Below are positions 41,689-53,361 of a stretch of 64,000 nucleotides of DNA, in pieces (within the stretch, counting starts at the first letter, position 1; every line of letters starts with the position of its first letter). Source of the stretch: Diploptera punctata (lineage: Eukaryota > Arthropoda > Insecta > Blattodea > Blaberidae). The stretch is taken from NCBI GenBank assembly GCA_030220185.1, contig JASPKZ010007283.1, positions 829,501 to 893,500 on the forward strand. The letters run 5' to 3'. The position numbers were made by a program, and so were the translations under genes. The notes under the pieces were generated by a model, which was not told where the DNA came from, ran no database searches, and saw nothing but the letters and a program-made list of their open reading frames with translations.

Positions 41689-43928
41689 CAGGGGGTTTTT
41701 AAGTGATAGCGTAAACGGAAACACCAGAAAGCACATTAATAGAAGCAACAACGTGTCGGATGACCCTAAACAAACTTTTTACGAATTGACAATTGCATGG
41801 TTACGATCCGTCACTGACTATTTCTTTTTTTTTTTTTTTTGTACACAGGTACGTAGAATATTTTCGTTTGGTACACGTAGTTGTTATAGTCTTTATAACA
41901 CAGCAAACACCTCGCTAATCATCGGTTGATTTTCACATTGAAGGTGTTCCTGCTCTATTGAATATAATAAGGAATAATAATGTATTTACACCCAAACCCA
42001 TTAAATTAGGTCTTCAATATGTCGTCCTTACATCTGGATGCAAGACAGTATTCTTCTCTGCATTGACTTTCGAAATTCTTTCGAACACCCCTTGATACTG
42101 TTGGAATTCTTGACAAGTACGTAAACTTCTCCCTCAAGTTCTTCAACTATGTCTGCCGCAGTGCTTTACACTAAGCTTTTGAGGTACCCTAGACACAAAA
42201 ATCCAAACGTTTTAATCGTAGTGATCTTGCAGCGAAGGTACAGGACCACCTCAACATATCCATCTTTGGTCATATGTGCCAATTAGATGTCTTCTTACAG
42301 TAGCAGCAAAATGTCCAGTGCACCATCATGGATATACCATATATACTTGCTGAAGGTGAAAATCCTCAATCAATCCTGGAAGATGATCGCGCAGAAAGCT
42401 AAGGTACCTCCCTCCACTGAATGTGTGGCCACATCAAACTCTCAGCTGTCTACACGTTCAAATAGAAAAGTTGATAATGTGGTGCGGGGATTCACGTCAT
42501 TCTAGACATTAGTATTATAACAAAACTAACTCATTGGCACTATCGAACCCGGAGGTTCATGGCCGCGCGGACATAAGCTCTCCATATATCCCTATCCCGA
42601 GCCAATGTTTTCCAATCATCTCCTGTATAATCTGCTTCTCTCAAATCATAGTTAATGTCATTCTCCCACCTCATTCTTGGTCTACCAACTGGGAGTTTTC
42701 CCTCTGGTTTTCCTACAAGAAGCTTCCATGCACGTCTTTCATTCCCCATTCGTGCCACATGTCCTGCCCATCACAGTCTACGAGACTAGACTGTTTTCAT
42801 TATATGTGGCTTCCTATAAAGACCATGCAATTCACTGTTTTGTAGTCTTCTTCATTCATCTGTCTGTTCATCTCTCTTTAGTCCAAAAATTTTCCCAAGT
42901 ACTTTATTCTCAAATACTTGTAATCTCCTTTCCTCCCTTAAAGTAAGAGTCAATGTTTCGCATCCATATAATATAACTGGTAGAATAATAGTTTAATATA
43001 TTTTCAGTTTAACGTTTTTTTGAAATGAGTTGGGAAGTCAAGAGTCTCTAATGCATAATAACATGCATTTCCAGAATTGAACCTATCTTTAATTTCCTTG
43101 TGCATCTCATTCCTGTTTGTGATTATTGTTGCTAGGTATCTGAATTCAGCCACTTCCTCAAAATTTCCCTCATTTGTCATTAGCTGTCCATTTCCATTAT
43201 ATAATGTATTTCTATGTGTGACCATATATTTAGTTTTATTGATATTTACTTCCAGTCCCAATTTCTTACTATGATAATTAAAAATACCATCTTGAGTGAA
43301 CTCAGCTTCGTCGATAAATAAAATGGTGCTAGTAAAATGAAGCTTGACTGCAGCATGTTGTTGAATCCACTGACTGAAATTCACTAGGACCACAGTCCGG
43401 AGCGCTGTGACATTGTGTCCATTTGAGGTGGTAAGTGTACAGTGAATTAAGATGTAGAAGCCTCCATACACCACTGTGTCTTATTTCACATCGTCGTGTG
43501 GCAATTCTCCTCATCGATGTTCCCGGAGAGTGTTCTGCTTCTTCTAACACCATATCCTATCAACTTCAGGCGCAATGATTGAAGGTATACCTGCTCTCCT
43601 ATCTTGTGCGAAAATCCCATTTTCTCTCAGGCGCTGATGTATCCTTCCGAATGCGCGACTTCGGGGTGTCTTCTACCAGGATACTCTTTTTTCATATAAG
43701 CGAGGAGCCTCCCGTGCATTGCGATTAGCCTAACTATAAACGAAATTCATATCTGAATATTCTTCATTGCTTTTAGGTTGTTTCGTATTGGCTAATACAA
43801 CGCAAACGTAGTGCCTGCTGATAACTCGCAAACGGCTCGTTTTACAGACCCGTCTTTATTGAAATTATTTTGGTTATATAATTACTGTGTAATGTTTCAG
43901 ATTGCGCTATCACTTATGATACACTCTG
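41689..43928 (-). mobile_element. mariner-family element fossil, transposase on minus strand, LINE B inside
   Basis: The ends share TAAGTGATAGCG inverted (41700-41711 and near 43904-43915), next to a degenerate CAG start. On the minus strand the transposase reads RIHQRLRENG, RRIATR, TSTILFIDEAEFTQDGIFNY (first catalytic Asp) and QWIQQHAAVKLHF. After the LINE B insertion (42525-43275) come FQQYQGVFERISKVNAEKNT and other C-terminal pieces near 42100. DEA-x-FT-x-DGIFN is typical of this mariner group. Multiple frameshifts and stops show long decay. Confidence 0.7.
42525..43275 (-). pseudogene. LINE B 3' end inside a mariner fossil
   Basis: On the minus strand it covers GLEVNINKTKYMVTHRN, MTNEGNFEEVAEFRYL, the CETLTL region, ARMGNERRAWKLLVGKPEGK, PVGRPRMRWENDINYDLREA and the terminal AAMNLRVR, with the tail GAGTTAGTT. 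The last 72 codons (42758-42540) are open; the rest is frameshifted. Its 5' end abuts transposase sequence (DEAEFTQDGIFNYHSKKLG), creating a chimeric frame. Confidence 0.85.
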
Positions 43929-44115
43929 CACTTCCTTATTTGTTACGGAGTATCAGAAAATTTTACTTCAATACAGATATCTGAAGTTCACGTTTTAATG
44001 GTTTAAATCATATCTAAAGATACCTAAAAAAATACATGCTTATTTTAAAAACTAAAAACTATCACAAATATTTCAATGATGCCATATAATTAGTATATAT
44101 ATATATATATATATA

Positions 44116-44433
44116 GTCCCGCAAGATGCCTTGGCGCAGAGCTAAAGAATTGAGTTGGTTCGCGTCTCCATTGGGAAGACATTTTCTTATGGAATTTCAG
44201 TCAATATGGGACCGGTGCTCACCCAGCATCGTGAGGAATGTGGGTAGCTACAATAAGTAACGGCTCTAGGTTGAGAAAACCAGCTGTAACGGTTGGGGGA
44301 TCCGAGAGGCTGACAATTTGTCATCCCTACACTGGCTGTAGGATCGTCTATCTATGTTATTAACTCATATGGACGTGAAGCCAGCAGCCGGTGGTAGGAA
44401 GGGCCTTCTAGGCCTGTCGCGGCGTGGAATAGT
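44116..44433 (+). mobile_element. tRNA-derived SINE, family 3
   Basis: GCCTTGGCGCAGAGCTAAAG, CTCACCCAGCATCGTGAGG, GGGTAGCTACAATAAGTA and CTACACTGGCTG match 21245-21593. The box A half of the head is lost. A TA microsatellite precedes it (44096-44114). Confidence 0.8.
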
Positions 44434-45703
44434 TTGTACGCCTACAGTATATATACATACATACTTTTTTTTATGATCACGAGATACTTTCCACATCAGA
44501 TTCCCCTCAGCTGGCGGTTGAAGGTAATAAGGTAAGTTAGTCTAAAAAAGTTATGATATTTTATTTAAAAAGACAACTTGGTGTACTTTGGAGTAAAATT
44601 TGTGTGGATACAATTGCAAATTACAATTTAGTGTGATTAGAAGAAACATATAAAGAGTCCATCTCACAGAACTGCGTAATCTAAGCAAATTCCTCAAAAC
44701 TTTGAATTTTTATGATCCGATTTTGCATGTTTACGATATAAACTGACTTTCTTTTGTTGGTAGATAGATATACATTGTGACAAAGCAAACATTCCGGAAG
44801 CTAGAGCGACTTTTAAATTTCGGTTTTCAGGTTTACCACCAGTTTAAATGGTCAGATTTTCTGAATGTTGGTGAATATCTTCATGTTATTTAAATACTGG
44901 GTTGCGTTGCGAAACAAATTAAAAAATGGTACCGCTAGAGCGATTTTCAAATTTTTGCTTAAGATGAAATCTTACTCATAATGGTTCAATTTGGTGGATA
45001 ATAAAATCTGCCTTGCTATTTTTTTTAAATTTATTGTTATACGAAGACTGTGGTTAAAAAATGGGTTTGTGTGTATCTATCTTTAAACGCCATTGGAACA
45101 GCAATTGTTGTCATTTCTGCAAACAACTCGGCACTTAGCAATCAATAGACAAATGTAAGGTTGTTTTTACTAACTACTGGGAATGAGGGGGGGGGGTTAA
45201 TTGGAAGCGAAAACTAGTAAATCGCATCATCGGCCGCCATTTTCGAAGTTTGCAAAACGAAACTCGTTATGTGCTATTGAAATAAAACTTTACGTCAGAT
45301 GGAGATGTACGTGAATTTCTAAGTTAGAGAGTGCCAGTTGCTTATATAGTATTATTACTTTTATAAGTATTACTAAATTATTATTATTATTATTGCATTC
45401 TTAATAATACTAATAATAGTTTATTTAATGTACACAGTTAAGACCATGAGGCATTTTATTCCACTCAACCAGTGAAAAATATTAAGTACTAAAAAATTAC
45501 ATAAAATAACAGAATAAATAATAAAAAATTATTTACACATATTGAACTGGAATTAAAACGAATCAAGAAAATATTATCAGAGAAGAGAAAAATCAGGAAC
45601 CGTCAATCAATCCGTTGAAAACCAAATTAAAATAGAGAGATATTTCAACATTTCTTTCAAAAGAAGATACTGCCCGGGAACTCATAACCTCTTGCGCCAA
45701 TGT

Positions 45704-45708
<5 letters not shown>
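44434..45708. other. unassigned sequence with old recurrent repeat
   Basis: 44560-45010 carries CTAAGCAAATTCCTCAA, GAAGCTAGAGCGACTTTT and ACCGCTAGAGCGATTTTC, motifs shared loosely with 14.0, 16.8, 17.9 and 38.0 kb. No coding sequence recognised. Confidence 0.35.
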
Positions 45709-45783
<75 letters not shown>

Positions 45784-45914
45784 TAATAAGAATAATAATA
45801 ATAATTATTATTATTGTTATTATTATTATTAATTATTATTAATTATTATTATTATTGTTATTATTGTTATTATTGTTATTATTGTTATTATTGTTATTAT
45901 TATTATTGTTATTA

Positions 45915-45949
<35 letters not shown>

Positions 45950-45951
45950 AA
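45709..45951. repeat. compound (TAA)n-(TTA)n microsatellite
   Basis: An AATAAT run (45709-45770) turns into ATTATT/ATTGTT runs (to 45951), so the two halves are roughly complementary and could fold. Translations across it give only homopolymeric peptides. Confidence 0.95.
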
Positions 45952-46445
45952 ATGAATTATTGGGAAACATTAAGCTGAGGATAACGATGAATGGACAGCT
46001 TATCTCTTCAACCTCTGGGTTGGATAGTGCAAGATAATTACAATGCGGAAACACCAATATAATTATGACGACACATACCGGTTTGCTTCCTTACACGAGC
46101 AACCACAGCGTTATCTGAACAGGCATCTAATGCTGGAAATCGATTAGACGGGGATGACCCACATCTACCATAAAAAATAATTCCTTTTTAATGCGCTTAA
46201 GTTGTTGACACTGTTGAAGCCATATATCTTATAAATATCTGATATAAACACTGACGTGGAATTTATAATAATTCTACCCAAGCACTTTATACTATTAGTA
46301 TTCAGTTGATGTACTTCCTACAGTTTAAGAGCCGTCGGTTGTCAAGTTGGATAGAAAGCAACTCATAATCAAACAATTATATCTCATTCTAATTATCACA
46401 CATTATTACTATGTTTTGTGTTATTTATTAAGAAACTTACTTAAC
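45952..46445. other. unassigned sequence
   Basis: No gene or repeat recognised. Confidence 0.3.
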
Positions 46446-46457
46446 AATTGATACAGG

Positions 46458-46763
46458 TTGAATGCAGGCTTTCACGGCCGGTAATCATGATGTTGAGTGA
46501 TTCCGGGTTCTGTGGCCGTGGTCCATAGTTGGTGTTGATACCAGACGTTTCGCCCTCAACTGCGGAGGGCATCTTCAGTGGCGAGTGCTTCTAGGCGTGT
46601 TTCCTGGTCGGAAGCTCTACTTACTCTAAGTAGAGCTTCCGACCAGGAAACACGCCTAGAAGCACTCGCCACTGAAGATGCCCTCCGCAGTTGAGGGCGA
46701 AACGTCTGGTATCAACACCAACTATGGACCACGGCCACAGAACCCGGAATCACTCAACATCAT
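46458..46763. mobile_element. Penelope-type 3' end foldback with 12-bp duplication
   Basis: AATTGATACAGG flanks the insertion (46446-46457 and 46764-46775). Inside, 46482-46620 and 46630-46763 are near-perfect inverted copies around about 10 bases. The left side has 24 extra bases (TTGAATGCAGGCTTTCACGG) before the arm. Each arm carries CTGAAGATG, a CCCTC/GAGGG stem and CGAAACGTC, plus ACCACGGCCACAGAACCCGG. That is the 3' terminal consensus I associate with Penelope-like elements in animals. It has the same design as the 14.9-16.5 kb insertion, without coding sequence. Confidence 0.75.
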
Positions 46764-47065
46764 AATTGATACAGGCTTTCCACTTTACAGCAGTTTGCCC
46801 TCGATTCCTGCTTTCCAGAGATTCCTATCTTCCCATTATCCTTCTTCCATACCCCTCTTCATCATGACATCATATATTCCCTCATACCATGTTCTTCTAC
46901 TACTCCCCTCTTCGTTCTGCCTGGTACCATCCAATCTAACACATGTTTAGGCCACTGATCTTCCGACATCCGTTGTACATGTCCATACCACTGTAAAGCT
47001 CTCTTTGTTATCCTTTCTATAACAGTTTCTTGTGTATCCATTTATTGTCTGATATATGTATTTCG

Positions 47066-47406
47066 GTCCACCGCTGTAGTCTCGGGGTAGTGTGCTGCCT
47101 TTTCACGCAGCGAACCCAGGTTCGATCCCCGGTCGGGGCAGTTTTTCTGGGTAAGGTTTTTATCGGAGTTTTTCCTTACCTGTAAGACAAATGTCAGGAA
47201 AACTTTAAGGCCCAAACGGTCCCGAAATCATTTGGGCATCATCATCATCCTTACCATAATCATCATCATCATCATTATCCTTCACCGGTGTGGAAAGCAA
47301 CGGGAAGCTATCACACCTACAATTCCCTAGTAAAGCTGCAAGCATACCACGAAAATGCTATGACTGCCGTGAAGGACATACCTTCGGGTAGAATTACTAT
47401 GGATGG
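47066..47406 (+). mobile_element. tRNA-derived SINE, family 1, 12-bp duplication
   Basis: Flanked by ATATGTATTTCG (47054-47065 and 47407-47418). The head is GTAGTCTCGGGGTAGTG and GGTTCGATCCCC; the tail is CTTCGGGTAGAATTACT and GGATGG. Inserted in the LINE fossil. Confidence 0.9.
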
Positions 47407-47694
47407 ATATGTATTTCGAATATGTTATAGCCCGATATTCTCATACTTCTCTCCGTAATCCATCCATTTCTGTCGCCAAGATTCTTTTCTGCATCCTTTC
47501 ATTTATTGCCCAGCTTTCTGATCCATATATAAGTATACTTTTCTATTATTGTCTGTATAATCTCTTTTATTTTGTTATTCTGGTAAAATTTCTATTCCAT
47601 AAAAGACCATTCAGGGATCTAATCGCCTTCCTTGCACAATTTACTCTGTTAATAATATATTTTTCACAAGTACCAGATTTATCTAATTATAAAG

Positions 47695-47995
47695 TAAAGT
47701 GATCCCACAACAGGCCAGGAGGCCCTTGGGGTAGTAGGAAGTTAAGGCTCCCACTTTTTCTAGACAATCGGCACTTTACGTCAGCCTGGTTGTCAGCCCT
47801 GCGTGACGGCCGCCTTTACCCCCAGAACAAGCGTCTGGTACTCCTTTCCGTTAGAGGCTGAGTCGACCCCAGGGCCATAGTGCCGCCAGAGGGTTTAGGT
47901 CAGTTTAAAAATCCTGACCCCCAACGGGACTTGAACCCTCGACCCTCCGACTTGTAGCTCAGTGCCTTAACCACTACGCTACGGCGTGCCGATCC
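47695..47995 (-). mobile_element. tRNA-derived SINE, family 5
   Basis: Minus-strand copy with GTAGCGTAGTGGTTAAGGCA and GGTTCAAGTCCCG as head. It is about 95% identical to 6306-6605 by eye. It interrupts the LINE frame right after EEFKYLG. Confidence 0.88.
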
Positions 47996-49099
47996 AAGAT
48001 ATTTAAATTCTTCAACACGTTTAATTATCATATTATTTATTTGTAGGTCTTCTGAATTTCTTCCGATTACCATATATTCTGTTTTGATATAATTTATCTT
48101 CAGTCCACCTATCTCAAATGCATCTACCAACTTTCTAATCATATATTCTATATCTTCTTTATCTTGTCCTATTATAATCTGGTCATCAGCGAATAATAAA
48201 TTGTGCAGTAAACGGTCTTTAATGTTGATTCCCATTCCCCTACATGACTTAATCCATTTCTTCTAAGTATATCTTCAACAATGTTGGCGAAATCCGGCAT
48301 CCTTGTCTTAATCATTTTGTTATCAAATTCCGAGGATACTATATTTCCAACCTTAATACTTGCTTTACAATCATACATTCTTTTTATAAAATGTATAAGA
48401 GATTTAGGTATTCCAAACTTCTCCATTACCACTCAAAGCTTGTTGATGGGTACAGAGTCATATGCCTTTTCCAGATTGCCATATGAACTTCTTTTCCTTT
48501 AGCCAACATATTTTCTGTAATCTGCCTAATCACAAATATATTATCAAGGCACGATTTACCTTCTGTAAAACCTGTTTGTTCTTCTGATATTTTATTTTGT
48601 CTTAGTTCCTCCAATCTAATTTTAATAATCGTACTTAACATTCTACTGAATGCTGCCATAACACTGATCCCTCTATAGTTTGCTGGATCTCTTTTATTCC
48701 CTTTATTTTGTATATTGCACTAATATACGATAACTTCCACTCATCCGGAATAGGATATCCTTCTATCACTTGGTTAAAAAGTCTAGTTAAAATTCTTATA
48801 ATTCATGAACCACCATATTTAATTAGTTCCATGGTTATTCCTCCTGGACCTGCCGCTTTTCCTTTTTTGCTGTTCTCAGTACGATTCTTACCTCCTCTTC
48901 AGTTATAGGTTCCATTAAGTCACCCTTCTCATTATCCAGTGTAGATAGTCTATAAATTCTCTGCTAGTTTCTGTTAAAAGCATTTTAAAATATTCCTGAA
49001 AAGTTTTCATTGGTACTAAATTAAAACTCTTTGTCATATTATTAAGAAACACACCTATCATTCTATCTTACTATGTATTTAACTTTTCTTAGATACTCT

Positions 49100-49380
49100 A
49101 TAAAATTACCAAAAGGCTGCACAAGATTGGATCGGATAGGAATGAAGATATAAGAACAGAGTTAAATATATATCCATTGGATGAGAAAATCAGAGAATAT
49201 AGAAAGAAATGGTTTACACATGTGGAAAGAATGAATGTAAATAGATTACCAAGAGCAGCATTTAACAACAAGCCAAGAGGTTCAAGGAATGTAGGAAGGC
49301 CAGTGAAAAGATGGACAGAACAACTGTGAGGCGGAACAGGCAATTTGCGTAGCCCGTTAAGTGAAGAAGAAGAAGAAGAT
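49100..49380 (+). pseudogene. LINE E 3' end
   Basis: Same sequence as the 3' half of the chimeric insertion at 26864-27537: CCTRLDRI-like start, RNEDIRTELNIYPLDEKI, WFTHVERMNVNRLPRAAFN, RGSRNVGRPVKRWTEQL, then a stop and a (GAA)n tail to 49379. One frame change lies near the start. Confidence 0.8.
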
Positions 49381-49439
49381 TAAATTACCAGGATAAGAAA
49401 TCGTAGGTTAATAAAAAGGAGGCAAAATAATAAATGTTT

Positions 49440-51184
49440 TAATGAGGAATATGCCGACATTATAAAGAAAAGAATGCTAGAAAAATTGAATATTGGTTAC
49501 ATGAGATAAATTAAGTAAAACAATTGAGCAACACCAGACGGGAAACCATCAAGTTTGTAAAGAGTAAGAAGAGGGAATATTTTTGAGAAAGAAGAAATAG
49601 CAACATCACATAATTATATCAGGGAATAAGGTTAGAAAGTATACAAATATAATTACAGATGAAAATGGAGTTATGATTGCAGATTCCAGGAATATATTAA
49701 ATGGATGGAAAAATTATGTTAGCTATTAAACAGAACAGGACATTGAAATGAATGATTTACAGACAGCACAAATGTTAGTAACAGAGCCAAGCGCATTATA
49801 GTTTGAAATAGCGTTAGACAAATTAAAGATGAATGAAGAATTAGATTCAGAAGGAATCCCAGAAGAACTGATAAAATCGGGAAATTGAGTAATAATGAAC
49901 GTCGGTTGCTTCAAACAATTTTGGGAAAAGAGGTTCCTCCAAATGAATGGAAATATTAGATTATCGTACCAATCTATAAGAAAGGAGGCAAAACTAATTG
50001 CAACTACAACAGGATCATCTGATTACTTTCAACTTCATACAAAATTGTAACAAATATATTAGTATCCTGACTCTCTCCCTATATTTACGATCGTCAATGT
50101 GGATTTAGAAGAAATAGGCTTACAATAGATCATATTTTAATATAAGACCAATTTTAGATAAGGAAATGGGAACATAATCGGTAGTCACACTGTACATCAA
50201 CTATATGCACACTTCAAAAAAGGTATGCGATTAAATAAAGAGGGAGAAGTTATATAGTATCCTGCTGGAGTTCGGAATTCCTAAAAAGTTAGACAGATTT
50301 ATTGGAATGTATCTAGATTGCACAAAGAATAGGATGTATGCAGGAAAACGGTTTTCAGGTATTTTGGAAACTGACAATGATTTAAAGGAAGGAGTAGCAC
50401 TATCTTCTCCACTATTCAATTTTGTACTATAGCATGCTGTCGCATCTGTAGAGGTTAACGAATTCGTACAACACAATGCTATTCATAAGCTGTAAATATG
50501 TGCTGATGATATTAGGCTATAATGAGGAGATACCAAGGGCCAAAATGCACACTCGATTGATTAACACTAAGGAATTGGGACTGGAAGTAAACATCAATGA
50601 AACTAAATATATATTCACACATACAAATACAATATATAATGGAAATGGATAATTAACGACAAATGAGGGAAATTTTGAATAATTGGTGAATTCAAATACC
50701 TAGGAACAATAATTACAAAACACGCATGATGTGTAAAATAGGCTCAGTTCTGATGAGCATGCTATTACATATTAGAGGGACTTTTGTTATCCCACTTCTC
50801 TCTCTAAAAGTTAACTGAAAATATATAAAACTGTTATGGTCCAAGTTATATGTATGGATATCAAACATGAATGAGTGGAGAAGACTACATAACAGTGAGC
50901 TACATGATCTTTATGAGAAACCAGATGTAATAAGAACAAGTAAGTCTCTTATAATACGATGGACAGGATATTTGGCACGAATGGAAAATGAAAGACGAGC
51001 ATTGAAACTCCATGTAGGAAAGCCAGTGAGAATGGTCTCATAGGTAGGCAAGAATGAAGTGTGAGAATAACATTAAACGTGTTTTGAAGGAGGGGGTATT
51101 AGGAAGGCGTTGGCTCAGGAGAGTTTATATGGCCATGAACCGATGGGTTCAATGGCATCAGCGAGTTAGTTAGTTAGTTAGTTA
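49440..51184 (+). pseudogene. LINE B, longest but old copy (RT through 3' end)
   Basis: Reading across frames: ITDENGVMIADSRNILNGWK, then SEGIPEELIKSGN (the fingers motif), VPIYKKGGKTNCNYNR, CGFRRNRLTIDHI, CWSSEFLKS-type region, FNFVL, CADDI (decayed YADD), GLEVNINETKY, then the C-terminal WTGYLARMENERRALKL. It ends at the GTTAGTTAGTTAGTTAG tail. It extends about 600 bases further 5' than the 10.9-12.1 kb copy. Stops occur every few dozen codons. Confidence 0.75.
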
Positions 51185-51868
51185 CTTGTCCCATGCTACC
51201 CGGGACTTACAGTGACATGACCTGTCGGCAGACGATTTTAAAGTCTTGATAATACAAACATTTTTTTAACACAAACTATTATAGAATACGTCCTTGGGCG
51301 AGTGATCAGCACATTCGAGACAGCATGCACATTTAAGACATTCATCACATAATCAAACTATACTAGGCCTATATTATAGGATGATTATAATGGCCAAATC
51401 GTGTTCCGAGATCATGCAGCCCTTAATGTTTCTAGATATTTGAGGAAAAAGAAGAACCCGGAAACCACTCTCCCAGGATACTTATTCGGATCGAAGATGG
51501 ACTAGATCCTGGGCATCCTAAATACGAGGCAACGAGACCACAGCGTTGGGCTATAAATTATGTATTATATTTATCGGCCTTACAATGTCATCCACAAAAA
51601 TTATCATCTCAAAACTCTGTTGGCGTCCGGTTTATCTGCCAGCTCTAGATTGATAATGCAGGAGTGTCGTATATAATAAAGATAGTAACACATGTATTTC
51701 ATAATAACAATTTAAAGCTAAATACAATTCTAGCATTTGTTCTATGTCATTTGTTTCATAGTAAGAAAGAATAGAGTTCATTAAAAGTGAATTTATATAA
51801 CCATTAATTTTATCTATGGGAAAATTAAATTTTATCACAAAATAAATGTAACACGAAGTATATATGTG
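51185..51868. other. unassigned AT-rich sequence
   Basis: No gene recognised. Confidence 0.3.
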
Positions 51869-52178
51869 GTCATGGCCACGCGGACATAAGCTCTCCATAA
51901 ATCCCTATCCTGAGCTAGTGTTTTCCAATCATCCCCTGTATAATCTACTTCCCTCAAATCATAGTTAATGTTATTCTCCCACCTCATTATTGGTCTACTA
52001 ACTCTGTGTGTTTCCCTCTGGTTTTCCTACAAGAAGTTTCCATGCACGTCTTTCATTCTCCATTCGTGCCACATGTCCTGCCCATCGCAGCCTACGAGAC
52101 TTAACTGTTCTTATTATATCTGGCTTCCTATAAAGACCATGTAGTTCACTATTAAATAGTCTTCTCCATTCACATTAT
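51869..52178 (-). pseudogene. LINE B 3' fragment
   Basis: It matches the LINE B C-terminus from GEWRRLFNSELHGLYRKP to AVAMTT-like decayed NLRVR. No microsatellite tail remains at its 3' end, so it has been truncated at both ends. Confidence 0.8.
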
Positions 52179-52555
52179 ATACTTGTTACGTAATATGTTG
52201 TAAAAGGTTAGATTGTTCTGAATTACACATCAGTGTTGCCAACCTGAGGTATTGTCTCAGAAGCTAGCAAACGTTAACATGTGTTTATTTAAGAAAGGGG
52301 GAAGATTTCATCCCCGTTCTCATGATCTGGCGCGATCTTTTGGGTGGAGTCACATTCTTCAACCTCATGTGTAAGATGAGTTTCTTTTCCGCTCATAACA
52401 AGAGTGGCACAAGTTCTGTTCTGTTTCTATAGCAACCTGCAGCTTCTAAATATTCATGTCAAATACTTGGTGCATTAACATAAGCACATTAGACTGACCG
52501 GTTTCTAGTTCCTTTGTTTAACTTTATACCAACTCCAAACGTACAAATATATCAT
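52179..52555. other. unassigned sequence
   Basis: No gene or repeat recognised. Confidence 0.3.
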
Positions 52556-52672
52556 TTAATGGGAATCTACAACAAATGAGGGAAATTTTAAACAATTGGC
52601 CGATCTAAAATACCTAGGAACAAACTGAAATAAGATTGGCCACATAAAAATAAATTGAACATAGAATGAACT
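52556..52672 (+). pseudogene. short LINE B fragment
   Basis: It contains ACAAATGAGGGAAATTTTA and AAATACCTAGGAACAA, the TNEGNFEE and KYLGTI region of LINE B, cut on the right by a family 2 SINE. Confidence 0.7.
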
Positions 52673-52673
52673 C

Positions 52674-53045
52674 TTGGTCGGCCGCGGTGGACTAGTGGTT
52701 ATGCTCCTTGCATCTGGTCCCGAGGGTCGCGGGTTCAAACCCGGCCGGGGTCGATGGATTTTTTAGGACGGAAAAATCCAAGGAGCAAGTCCTCCGGGAG
52801 GGACTTTAAGCCGTGGGTCCTGAGTCTGAAGGCCCGTAAAAATCCTTAAGCCTGAATGAAAAGGCCTCTAAGCAAAATTTACCGAATTTTCCCGTCCTAG
52901 TACTACCTTGATTTCCTAGATGTCAGTATGAGGCGGAACGCTGACCACGGACCACTCAAAATGGCATCTATACGAAAACAAGTGTAACTAAATTAGTATG
53001 GTTCAAATTCTTCCCTGTAGGGGGAGAGCGCTTAATCTCTGTACA
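52674..53045 (+). mobile_element. tRNA-derived SINE, family 2, well preserved
   Basis: The head is GGCCGCGGTGGACTAGTGG and GGGTTCAAACCCGG, then GGGTCGATGGATTTTTTAGG. The body contains CTCCGGGAGGGACTTTAAG and GGGTCCTGAGTCTGAAGG, and a 3' end rich in ACAATACAATAC. This copy is the best reference for the family. Confidence 0.85.
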
Positions 53046-53361
53046 ATTACAATACAATACAAATTAACTCTTGAACCATAGGCCTATCCATTACAGAACT
53101 CTTGTCATCAGGATTTCTGTAAATGTAAACCTTCACTAGTAATAGACGGATTTAGTCGATTTTGGAAAATACCTTTCACGTTTCATTTTAATGTCATGAA
53201 CCGAGTTTCGTTATGAAATATCGAAAATTACGATCGCTACCTCGATTTTTTGGTGAAATCCTTCACCCAATGGTCCGATATTGCTGGTGAACGAATTCGA
53301 CTTTATTGTGTTTAATTAACTGCTATAAGCCAGATTTGATTCAGATGAAATGAAAATTCCG

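Larger units (their letters stand above)
46776..49020 (-). pseudogene. LINE D-related retrotransposon, RT to 3' end, with two SINEs
   Basis: From right to left on the minus strand: GPGGITMELIKYGG, QTGFTEGKSCLDNIFVIRQI, KFGIPKSLIHFIKRMYDCKA, DRLLHNLLFADDQIIIGQDK (catalytic FADD), KINYIKTEYMVIGRN, IKRVEEFKYLGS, then a SINE at 47695-47995. The thumb region follows, then a second SINE at 47066-47406, and finally ERITKRALQWYGHVQRMSED and KHVLDWMVPGRTKRG. The LFADDQI style is shared with the 57.8 kb LINE D, at roughly half identity by eye. Many stops; inactive. Confidence 0.8.

Noticed and set aside
43004..43474. 156-codon antisense frame as a novel chimeric protein
   Set aside because: It is the accidental read-through of mariner transposase into inserted LINE B.
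45839..46057. poly-asparagine-type ORF
   Set aside because: Translation of the TTA microsatellite.
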